A stretch of DNA of 12,203 nucleotides from JANQTF01 sp036835375 (GTDB lineage: Bacteria > Bacteroidota > Bacteroidia > J057): the NCBI GenBank assembly GCA_036835375.1, contig DAITMB010000136.1, forward strand, positions 1-12,203, given 5' to 3'. This document shows positions 1-6,497 of this stretch, piece after piece. Below the pieces are notes generated by a model. It saw nothing but the letters and a program-made list of their open reading frames with translations, made no database searches and was not told the origin of the DNA. The translations under genes and the position numbers were made by a program. Within the stretch, counting starts at the first letter, position 1, and each line of letters starts with the position of its first letter.

Positions 1-2150
1 GGAAGTGGCCACAAGTCATCTGCGACGAGCGCTTCTACCTCGTCGATCGACTTTCGGAGGGCTTCGGCCAAGGGCAAGACTTGCTCAGCATAGCCAATTG
101 CTACCTCTCGATTGTCCCCACGCTTTTCAACCCGACGACGAGCGCCCTCCAGTTCTTCGGCTCCTTTCTGGATTTTTCGAATGATTTCGCCGACTCGAAT
201 TGCCATTTCCTTTTGTCCAGCATCTGCCTCTTTGCTAAGGGAGAGGGTTTGAAGTTGAATGAGTTGGGCCAACAACCTGCTTTGGAATTCCAGTGCTGCG
301 GGAATGATCTGCGTTTGAATCATCTCGATGAGCACATCTGTCTCAATGCGACGCTTTCCCACGTAGTCGCGCATGAGCACCTCATAGCGGGCGCGAAGCT
401 CTGACTCCGTAAAAATGCCATGTCTCGCAAACAGCTCAATGCTTCGCGGATCCAGCATGGAGTCCAGCGCATTGGGGGTGTGGCGGTGCTCCTTCAGCCC
501 CCGTGACTTGGCCTGGCGAATCCAATCCTGGCTGTAGCCATCTCCCTCGAAGCGAATGGGACGGCTCTCCGCGATGAACTCTTTGAGCACATCTAGCAGG
601 GCATATTCCAGGGGCCTGCCCCGGCGCATTTTGGCATCCACTTGCTCCTTCACTTCCAGTAGCTTGTCGGCGACAATCACATTCAGGATCGTCATGGCGT
701 TGGAGCTGTTCGCGGAAGCACCCACTGCGCGGAACTCAAACTTATTGCCCGTGAATGCAAAGGGGGAGGTGCGATTTCGATCGGTGTTGTCCAGCAGCAG
801 TTCTGGAATTTCATTGATCCCCAGACGCAAAAGGTCGTCTTCGGGCTCATGCTTGCGCTTACGGGGCGGATTCTCAATGTCGTTGAGAATGCGGGTGAGA
901 AAGCGTCCGATGAATACCGAAATGATCGCCGGCGGGGCTTCCTGGCCTCCGAGGCGAAGGTCATTGCCGGGAGAGGCGACACTGGAGCTGAGCAGATCTG
1001 CATATTCATACACCGCAAAGATCACCGAGACGAAAAATGCCAAGAACATCAAGTTTTCTTGTGGATCCTTGCCAGGCGCCAAGAGGTTTTTTCCGGCGTC
1101 GGTCATGAGCGACCAGTTGTTGTGCTTGCTGGACCCATTGAGTCCATCGAAAGGCTTCTCGTGGAGCAATGCCACAAAGTGGTGCTTTCGCGCGATCCGG
1201 TCGATGAGGTCCATGACCAGCAGCCCGTGATCGAGCGCCACGTTGATCGGTTCGAAAGCGGGAGCGCATTCAAACTGTCCGGGGGCGACTTCGTTGTGCC
1301 GCGTTTTCATGGGGATCCCATGCCGATGCGATTCCTCCTCTAGTTCATTCATGAAGGCAAATACGCGCTCGGGAATGGATCCAAAATAGTGGTCATCCAA
1401 CTGCTGGCCTCGCGCTGGGGAGGCGCCGACGAGGGTGCGCCCGGTCATCATGAGATCGGGACGCAAGTCGTGCAGCGAGCGGTCCACCAAAAAATATTCT
1501 TGCTCCAGGCCCAAGGTTGGATAGACTCGCTTGATGCTTTCATCAAATAGCTTGCATACTTCCAAGCTAGCCTGCTCTAGGATCCGAACAGACTTGAGCA
1601 AAGGGATTTTGTAATCAAGCGCCTCTCCAAGGTAAGAGACAAAAATGGTAGGGATGCAAAGCGTCTTGCCGTGGGTCGTCTCGAACAAAAATGCCGGAGA
1701 GCTACAATCCCAAGCGGTGTATCCCCGGGCTTCGAACGTGGACCGTAGGCCTCCTGAAGGAAATGATGAGGCGTCGGGCTCTTGCTGCGCCAGCTCGGAG
1801 CCAGAAAATTTGTGGATCGCCTCTCCATCGCTGATTTCCAGGAAAGATTCATGCTTCTCGGCAGCTCGCCCGGTGAGAGGCTGAAACCAATGGGTGAAAT
1901 GGGTTGCACCACGATCCAAGGCCCAAGCCTTGATTCCATTGGCGACTGGATCGGACAAGGCCCTGTCCAGAAGTTCCCGCCGCTCGATGGTCCGCTGCAA
2001 CGCCTGAAACACCTCCTTCACCAAGTAGTGTTTCATCATTTCCCGATCGAATACATTTTCGCCAAACACCCCTGCTGGCGGTTTTCGGGAAATCGGGGCA
2101 GAACTGGGGCGGCGGTTGATCCACTCTATGGCTCGGTGTCTTGCGTTCAT
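1..2150 (-). CDS. glnN: Type III glutamine synthetase (GSIII), 3' end cut by window edge
   Basis: Makes glutamine from glutamate, ammonia and ATP in the cytoplasm, the entry step of nitrogen assimilation. The reading frame is open for 716 codons and runs off the left edge. GSIII hallmarks are visible: GLEQEYFLVD at residues 214-223 (metal-binding glutamates), ARGQQLDDHYFG at 246-257, KTRHNEVAPGQFE at 282-294, HEKPFDGLNGSSKHNNWSL around 330-348, NDLRLGGQEAPPAI at 396-409 and TGNKFEFRAVGAS at 467-479. The last visible residues, DDLWPL, match the usual GSIII tail, so only some ten residues are probably missing. The family is about 700-730 aa, much longer than GSI or GSII. The ATG at 2150 is the first in frame after a stop about 18 codons upstream and begins the typical N-terminus. 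The gene lies downstream of a terminator, so it should have its own promoter; I found no clear one. The symbol glnN follows family usage. Confidence 0.95.
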   Translation of the reverse strand, partial: MNARHRAIEWINRRPSSAPISRKPPAGVFGENVFDREMMKHYLVKEVFQALQRTIERRELLDRALSDPVANGIKAWALDRGATHFTHWFQPLTGRAAEKHESFLEISDGEAIHKFSGSELAQQEPDASSFPSGGLRSTFEARGYTAWDCSSPAFLFETTHGKTLCIPTIFVSYLGEALDYKIPLLKSVRILEQASLEVCKLFDESIKRVYPTLGLEQEYFLVDRSLHDLRPDLMMTGRTLVGASPARGQQLDDHYFGSIPERVFAFMNELEEESHRHGIPMKTRHNEVAPGQFECAPAFEPINVALDHGLLVMDLIDRIARKHHFVALLHEKPFDGLNGSSKHNNWSLMTDAGKNLLAPGKDPQENLMFLAFFVSVIFAVYEYADLLSSSVASPGNDLRLGGQEAPPAIISVFIGRFLTRILNDIENPPRKRKHEPEDDLLRLGINEIPELLLDNTDRNRTSPFAFTGNKFEFRAVGASANSSNAMTILNVIVADKLLEVKEQVDAKMRRGRPLEYALLDVLKEFIAESRPIRFEGDGYSQDWIRQAKSRGLKEHRHTPNALDSMLDPRSIELFARHGIFTESELRARYEVLMRDYVGKRRIETDVLIEMIQTQIIPAALEFQSRLLAQLIQLQTLSLSKEADAGQKEMAIRVGEIIRKIQKGAEELEGARRRVEKRGDNREVAIGYAEQVLPLAEALRKSIDEVEALVADDLWPL

Positions 2151-2244
2151 TCGGCAGTGTTTGGACCCTGCCAAGTTACTGCCTTGCGCCTGAAAAACAC
2201 GTCATCCCCTTCAGAAATAAATTGAGTCGTTGAGGGGAGCTCCG

Positions 2245-2291
2245 TAAACAAACAGCCCCCCGAAAGGTCGTTCACGACGATTCGCGGGGCT
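2245..2291 (-). terminator. Nested-hairpin intrinsic terminator after the cyclophilin gene
   Basis: An 11-bp stem with one mismatch pairs 2254-2264 with 2281-2291. Inside it a perfect 5-bp stem pairs 2267-2271 (GTCGT) with 2274-2278 (ACGAC) around a 2-nt loop, so almost the whole 38-nt element can fold into one long rod. Read on the minus strand, the hairpin is followed by GTTTGTTTAC, a moderately T-rich tail. It begins about 40 nt after the cyclophilin stop codon and lies about 100 nt before the glutamine synthetase start, which separates the two transcription units. The tail is interrupted by G and A, so termination may be incomplete. Confidence 0.7.
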
Positions 2292-2332
2292 TGGGATGAT
2301 TGTGTGTGGCAGCAGCCTCACGCAAAAGTATG

Positions 2333-2767
2333 CTACTCGTGGATCACCACTTTGGTGATTTTATCACCGGCTTTAATGAGGTCAATCACTTCCAAGCCTT
2401 CGACCACTTGACCGAATACTGTGTGGTTACGGTCAAGGTGGGCGGTGTTCTGGCGATTGTGGCAAATGAAAAACTGAGATCCTCCAGTGTTTCTTCCTGC
2501 ATGAGCCATGGAAAGAACCCCCCGGTCGTGATACTGATTTGCGCCTGTGAGTTCACAGTCGATTTTGTAGCCTGGACCTCCTCTGCCGGTGCCTTCGGGG
2601 CATCCGCCCTGAATCATGAAATCGGGAATCACGCGGTGGAAAATGAGTCCATCATAAAACCCCTCTTTGGACAGCTTCATGAAGTTAGCGACTGTCTTGG
2701 GGGCATCTTTTTCGAAGAAGTTGACCTTTAAAAGGCCTTTGGCGGTATGGATTTCTGCGCTGGGCAT
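2333..2767 (-). CDS. ppiB: Cyclophilin-type peptidyl-prolyl cis-trans isomerase
   Basis: Catalyses cis-trans isomerisation of Xaa-Pro bonds during protein folding; with no signal peptide at the chosen start it is probably cytoplasmic. The 144-aa product is a compact single-domain cyclophilin. FHRVIPDFMIQGG (residues 43-55) holds the catalytic Arg45 and the hydrophobic-pocket residues, followed by GTGRGGPGYKI (59-69), SMAHAGRNTGGSQFFI (86-101) and LDRNHTVFGQVVEG (111-124). The residue before LDRNH, equivalent to the cyclosporin-contacting Trp121 of human cyclophilin A, is His110, as in many bacterial homologues. The frame extends upstream to an ATG at 2824, but that ATG lies inside the predicted -7 promoter box and the extra 19 residues are not family-like, so I place the start at 2767. 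A terminator follows. The family call is firm; the symbol ppiB is by similarity only. Confidence 0.93.
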   Translation of the reverse strand: MPSAEIHTAKGLLKVNFFEKDAPKTVANFMKLSKEGFYDGLIFHRVIPDFMIQGGCPEGTGRGGPGYKIDCELTGANQYHDRGVLSMAHAGRNTGGSQFFICHNRQNTAHLDRNHTVFGQVVEGLEVIDLIKAGDKITKVVIHE

Positions 2768-2821
2768 GAACAATGATTGAGGTAAGCGAAATAGAAGATA
2801 ACTGGTAATCAGAATCAGGCA

Positions 2822-2853
2822 CAAAATAAGTCATTCCTTCCCCAATCGGCAAA
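2822..2853 (-). promoter_or_regulatory. Bacteroidota-type promoter candidate for the cyclophilin gene
   Basis: On the minus strand a TTTG (-33 element, 2850-2853) is followed by 20 nt and then TTATTTTG (2822-2829), one mismatch from the TAnnTTTG -7 consensus of this phylum. Transcription would start near 2815, leaving a leader of roughly 50 nt before the ATG at 2767. The same TTTG-N20 geometry recurs upstream of two other genes in this window. Confidence 0.55.
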
Positions 2854-2894
2854 CCGAAATCCAATCATTCCTCAGACCATTGTGTATGTGGAAG

Positions 2895-3824
2895 TTAGAT
2901 CAAGGAATCGATCAAGCCTTCTCCCAATGCATCGGAGAAATCTTCATGCTCCACTGGCTGGATCCGCGATACGTCGAATGCGCCATCCAACTCAATGTGG
3001 TCAAAGCTGTATCGCAACGTGCGTACAAGTGCCCAAGGTGTTCCAATTCCCAGAGTAAAGACAACAATTAGGATATTCACGATCGTGAGCTCAAATACCT
3101 TTCCGACGGTGATATTCCCTTTGAAAGCGTAACTTTCTTCTTCAAGATTAATGAAAGTGTGATTGTAAGAAAAGTTGAATAGGTCTCTTATCCACCAAAA
3201 GCCATAGATGCCAAAAGTCACAATGGTCAGCAGATATCCGATAAAGAAAATCTTAAAGTATTCATTCCCTTTGCCATCAAATCCAAACTTGGCACTTCCT
3301 GCTTGAACATTTCCTATGACATATCGATTCAATTCCATACTAAACCACGCACCGTAAATCCCAAAGGTCAAGATTGTGAGTAAAATGCCTTTGACACAGA
3401 TCTTAATCAATTCTCCGAGATCGCCATGATAGCTGAATCGAATGTCCTGCCAGCTAGATCGTGACATTCGGTATTTGTATAGTCCATGGATCGCTACAGG
3501 GATCAGAAGCAAAAGAGCAAAGTAGGCCAACGCGATCCCAATCCCTCCTCCGTAAACGACCATGAGAGCAATCAGTGCATAAATACCAATCAATTTGAGA
3601 AACCCGATAAACATCTCTTTGCCCGTACCATGGAAGGTAAAAGGCTGTCCCTGGAAAAGCGATTCTTCATAGAGAAACCTCATGACATTGACCCTTGCCC
3701 AAGGATAATAAATACCGAGGGTGACAATGCACAAAAGCACGTTGACGAGTTGGATGATAAACAACTGCCCGCCTGTTCCCTTGAAGGAAAACTTGTGTGG
3801 CGCAAAGGATGGTTGACTGTCCAT
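2895..3824 (-). CDS. DUF898 (YjgN-like) multi-pass inner-membrane protein
   Basis: A 309-aa membrane protein of the DUF898 family, whose biochemical role is unknown. Four modules can be read in the sequence. Each has an F-x-G-type segment (13-22, 63-72, 180-190, 232-244) and/or a hydrophobic helix ending in a T-[LF]-G-I-x-x-x-W motif: TLGIYYPWARV at 35-45, TFGIYGAWFSM at 153-163, TFGIYGFWWIR at 203-213 and TLGIGTPWALVR at 257-268. A long hydrophobic stretch at about 73-115 adds further membrane segments. The C-terminus, with DALGEGLIDSLI, is typical of the family. The ATG at 3824 is directly followed by a family-like N-terminus and there is no signal peptide. The cyclophilin gene lies 127 bp downstream with its own promoter candidate, so this is probably a single-gene unit. 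The gene is visibly richer in A+T than the glutamine synthetase gene, partly because it encodes many hydrophobic residues. Confidence 0.9.
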   Translation of the reverse strand: MDSQPSFAPHKFSFKGTGGQLFIIQLVNVLLCIVTLGIYYPWARVNVMRFLYEESLFQGQPFTFHGTGKEMFIGFLKLIGIYALIALMVVYGGGIGIALAYFALLLLIPVAIHGLYKYRMSRSSWQDIRFSYHGDLGELIKICVKGILLTILTFGIYGAWFSMELNRYVIGNVQAGSAKFGFDGKGNEYFKIFFIGYLLTIVTFGIYGFWWIRDLFNFSYNHTFINLEEESYAFKGNITVGKVFELTIVNILIVVFTLGIGTPWALVRTLRYSFDHIELDGAFDVSRIQPVEHEDFSDALGEGLIDSLI

Positions 3825-3861
3825 AACAAAGTGGGATGAGGCTGATAAACAGGGAGTGTGA

Positions 3862-3892
3862 TAAAAATATGAACTGCGTTAAAACTGCCAAT
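3862..3892 (-). promoter_or_regulatory. Weak promoter candidate for the DUF898 gene
   Basis: On the minus strand ATTG (3889-3892) is separated by 19 nt from TATTTTTA (3862-3869). Each box has one mismatch to the TTTG/TAnnTTTG consensus. The implied leader before the ATG at 3824 is about 30 nt. A second imperfect option lies further upstream: TTTG at 3946-3949, 17 nt, then TAAATTTT at 3921-3928. The region is A+T-rich, so chance matches are likely. Confidence 0.3.
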
Positions 3893-4042
3893 ACAATAGG
3901 AGAAATCCAAACACTCACAGAAAATTTAATTTTAGTCAGCCTTTTCAAAATCGTCTGTGAAGACTTCCCCAAAAGTACTCTAAAAGTACCCTATGAGCTT
4001 AATAACAACGCGATTGCCAGTCAAACAAAAATACCTCCGCGA

Positions 4043-4097
4043 CCTTCCCTGAATCGGGACTGATCGCTAGAGGCATCGCTTAGCTATTTCAGGAAGG
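4043..4097 (-). terminator. Possible terminator hairpin downstream of the PEPCK gene
   Basis: CCTTCCCTGAA at 4043-4053 is complementary to TTCAGGAAGG at 4088-4097 apart from one bulged C. The loop of 34 nt could form a small inner stem. On the minus strand it is followed, after about 10 nt, by the T-rich run TATTTTTGTTTG. It lies about 130 nt past the carboxykinase stop codon. The large loop and delayed T run make this tentative. Confidence 0.3.
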
Positions 4098-4224
4098 GTT
4101 CTAACAAATTACTTGTCGTTCTCGATTGATGTTTCCAATCATGAACGGTTGTTTCGTCATCGTTCTTGGGCAAGCGAGGGGATACGCGCCAAGGTTTCAT
4201 CCTAAGCGATTTCCCCTTCTCGCC

Positions 4225-6093
4225 TTATACCCGCTCGGGCGCAAGGCCCCAGTGTTCAGGCGAACGCCACAAGCTTGAGAGCATGAGTTCTCTCATGAAG
4301 AAAAACTCTTTGGGCAATTTGTCATAGAGCTTCGTGAAAAGCTCCTCATGCAGCAGCATCTCGGCTTTCCACTCATCCCCTTCCACAGTCATGAGGTTGT
4401 TGAAGTCTTCTCTGGTGAATCCTTCTAATCCAGACCAGTCCAAGTCTTCATATTGAGGCATCCAGCCGATCGGGCTTTCAAGGGCCTTTGCCTGACCTCT
4501 GGAGCGCTCCACGATCCACTTCAGGACGCGCATGTTGTCCCCAAATCCTGGCCAAAGGAATTTGCCTTGATCATCTTTCCGAAACCAGTTGACGCCAAAG
4601 ATACGCGGTGGATTGGGCAGAGCACGCCCAAACTGGAGCCAGTGGTTGAAGTAATCACCCATGTGGTAGCCCGCAAATGGAAGCATAGCAAAAGGGTCTC
4701 GCCGCACCTTGCCAATCGTGCCAGCCGCAGCTGCAGTCATTTCTGAGCCCATGGTCGCGGCCATGTACACCCCAAAATTCCAGTTGAAAGATTGATATAC
4801 CAGCGGAATGGTATTGCTGCGCCTTCCACCAAATACGAAGGCCGCAATGGGGACTCCCTGAGGATTTTCCCACTCAGGGTCGATGCTAGGACACTGGGAA
4901 GCAGGAGCCGTGAATCGAGCATTTGGGTGGGCCGCTGGCTTGCCACTAGCCGGGTCATAAGGATTGCGATGCCAGTCTGTCAACCCTGCTGGTACTTCCT
5001 TCGTCAGCCCTTCCCACCACACATCTCCGTCGGCTGTGAGGGCGACATTGGTAAAGATGGAGTTGGCTGCGATAGCATGCATCGCGTTGGGATTGGTATC
5101 GTAATTGGTGCCGGGTGCTACACCGAAATATCCATATTCTGGATTGATGGCATATAGCCTGCCATCGGGTCCGGGCTTGATCCAGGCAATGTCATCGCCG
5201 ACCGTGGTAACTTTCCACCCTCCCATCGACTCGGGTGGAATCATCATGGCAAAATTGGTCTTGCCACAGGCGCTCGGAAAAGCCGCAGCGACATAGGATT
5301 TCTCGCCGTTGGGATCTTCTACCCCCAAAATGAGCATGTGCTCCGCCAGCCATCCTTCTTCCCGCGCCATATTTGAGGCAATTCGCAGCGCGAAGCATTT
5401 TTTGCCTAGCAACGCATTTCCACCATATCCGCTGCCGTAAGACCAAATGGAGCGATCTTCTGGAAAGTGCACGATGTACTTGGTCTCTGGATTACAAGGC
5501 CAGAGAACATCCTTTTGTCCCGGAGCCAAGGGTGCTCCTACCGAGTGGAGACACGGCACAAAGTCGCCCTGGCCCAGCGCGTCCATGACTTGGACGCCGA
5601 TGCGGGTCATGATGCGCATGTTGGCAACCACATACTCTGAGTCGGTCACTTCTACGCCTATTTCTGCCATGGGAGAGCCTAAAGGGCCCATACAGAAGGG
5701 AATGACATACATGTTGCGGCCCTTCATGGATCCCTCAAACACTTTTTCCAACTTTGCCTTCATCGCACGCGGCTCCTCCCAATTGTTCGTAGGCCCTGCA
5801 TCCTCTTTGCGGCGACTACAGATATAAGTTCTGTCTTCTACCCGGGCCACATCGCTGGGATCTGAGAAGCTCATGAAACTATTGGGCCGTTTTTCTTCAT
5901 TCAGTCGAATGAAAACTCCTTTTTCCACCAAGAGGCCGGTGAAGAATTTGTACTCTTCTTCTGATCCGTCGCACCAATATACCATGTCTGGTTGGCACAT
6001 GGTCGCCATGTCATGGACCCACGCGAGCAGGGCCTTGTGCTGGACTTTCCCTTCGAGGGCGGAGCTGCGGAAGATTTTTTCAGATGTTGCCAT
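4225..6093 (-). CDS. pckG: Phosphoenolpyruvate carboxykinase, GTP-dependent
   Basis: Interconverts oxaloacetate + GTP and phosphoenolpyruvate + GDP + CO2 in the cytoplasm, the link between the TCA cycle and gluconeogenesis. The 622-aa length is standard for the GTP family and longer than typical ATP-type enzymes (about 530-540 aa). The P-loop SACGKTN is at 274-280 and the metal-binding VGDDIAW at 298-304. Candidate manganese ligands are Lys231 or Lys232, His252 and Asp300 or Asp301. NARF is at 391-394 and FGGRRSNTIPLVYQ at 421-434. Phe504, Phe512 and Phe517 have the spacing of the three phenylalanines that clamp the guanine ring in vertebrate PEPCK (517/525/530), supporting GTP rather than ATP. 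The ATG at 6093 gives a family-like N-terminus without a signal peptide. It is flanked by non-coding regions of about 400 bp on both sides and is probably monocistronic. I saw no promoter matching the consensus well, but a repeated motif lies just upstream. Confidence 0.96.
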   Translation of the reverse strand: MATSEKIFRSSALEGKVQHKALLAWVHDMATMCQPDMVYWCDGSEEEYKFFTGLLVEKGVFIRLNEEKRPNSFMSFSDPSDVARVEDRTYICSRRKEDAGPTNNWEEPRAMKAKLEKVFEGSMKGRNMYVIPFCMGPLGSPMAEIGVEVTDSEYVVANMRIMTRIGVQVMDALGQGDFVPCLHSVGAPLAPGQKDVLWPCNPETKYIVHFPEDRSIWSYGSGYGGNALLGKKCFALRIASNMAREEGWLAEHMLILGVEDPNGEKSYVAAAFPSACGKTNFAMMIPPESMGGWKVTTVGDDIAWIKPGPDGRLYAINPEYGYFGVAPGTNYDTNPNAMHAIAANSIFTNVALTADGDVWWEGLTKEVPAGLTDWHRNPYDPASGKPAAHPNARFTAPASQCPSIDPEWENPQGVPIAAFVFGGRRSNTIPLVYQSFNWNFGVYMAATMGSEMTAAAAGTIGKVRRDPFAMLPFAGYHMGDYFNHWLQFGRALPNPPRIFGVNWFRKDDQGKFLWPGFGDNMRVLKWIVERSRGQAKALESPIGWMPQYEDLDWSGLEGFTREDFNNLMTVEGDEWKAEMLLHEELFTKLYDKLPKEFFFMRELMLSSLWRSPEHWGLAPERV

Positions 6094-6147
6094 GAGATAT
6101 GAGATAAGTAAGAAGGAATATGCGGGGAAGGATCGACCAGCCTACAT

Positions 6148-6214
6148 GGATGGCCCAAATGATAGGTAAGTCTCTCTATCACCCCTGTAAGCTAGCCCTG
6201 GTATGGGCCAAATG
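6148..6214. repeat. Repeated GGNATGGSCCAAATG motif upstream of PEPCK
   Basis: GGATGGCCCAAATG (6148-6161) and GGTATGGGCCAAATG (6200-6214) are near-copies in the same orientation, about 53 bp apart. They lie 55 to 121 bp upstream of the carboxykinase ATG. On the minus strand both read as CATTTGG followed by a C-rich half. The spacing is about five helical turns, which would suit a pair of regulator sites, but no regulator family is recognised. Confidence 0.35.
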
Positions 6215-6391
6215 TGCTGATTATGGTAAGGAGTTAAGATGACTTTAGTGAGATGAGTTAGTTGAGGTGAGATTGTCTGCTTCCTTCCTATTTAATCTAT
6301 TCATGCTCAGAAACTCATGCTGGAAGAACCGATGCTGCTATGCATAAGTAAAAGGCCTGCACAGCGCCTCGCATACGCTACATTTTCATCC

Positions 6392-6428
6392 AAAAAAAGA
6401 GTCCGCTGAGAATATCTCTCGCGGACTC
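6392..6428 (-). terminator. Strong rho-independent terminator of the T9SS surface protein gene
   Basis: A perfect 8-bp stem pairs GAGTCCGC (6399-6406) with GCGGACTC (6421-6428); a further GAGA/TCTC pairing is possible in the loop. On the minus strand the stem is followed directly by seven T residues (6392-6398 on the plus strand are all A). This is the textbook layout, about 70 nt after the stop codon at 6498, and isolates the gene from the carboxykinase promoter region. Confidence 0.88.
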
Positions 6429-6497
6429 CTTGATTAGGTAGTAGGGACAGTCCCAATGGGACACTCAATCATGACCTGACGCTACAGCGATACCGGA

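Larger units (their letters stand above)
3825..4224. other. Non-coding gap between the PEPCK and DUF898 genes
   Basis: About 400 bases with no convincing gene. It holds the upstream region of the DUF898 gene, an 8-bp direct repeat AAAAGTAC at 3971-3978 and 3982-3989 (period 11 bp), and an imperfect inverted repeat at 4043-4097. A 75-codon plus-strand frame at 3836-4063 exists but shows no domain-like pattern and overlaps the likely DUF898 promoter. No tRNA- or riboswitch-like structure was recognised. Confidence 0.6.
6094..6497. other. Non-coding region upstream of PEPCK, with the terminator of the next gene
   Basis: About 400 bases without a supported gene. The left part should contain the carboxykinase promoter and holds a repeated motif at 6148-6161 and 6200-6214. 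The right part holds the strong terminator at 6392-6428. Between that terminator and the stop codon at 6498 is a small element in which GGGAC, GTCCC and GGGAC follow each other (6444-6462), so the middle block can pair with either neighbour. The stretch around 6230-6390 shows nothing I can name. Confidence 0.6.

Noticed and set aside
556..1343. Long plus-strand open frames (224 and 164 codons) opposite the left-hand gene
   Set aside because: They are antisense to the glutamine synthetase frame, which carries all family motifs over the same bases; the plus-strand products have biased Ser/Arg-rich composition and no domain.
2768..2824. N-terminal extension of the cyclophilin to an ATG at 2824
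   Set aside because: That ATG lies within the predicted -7 box and the 19 extra residues are neither a good signal peptide nor family-like; the start at 2767 is better.
3836..4063. 75-codon plus-strand frame divergent from the DUF898 gene
   Set aside because: No recognisable motif, overlaps the likely DUF898 promoter, and its composition looks like translated intergenic DNA. A small real gene cannot be fully excluded.
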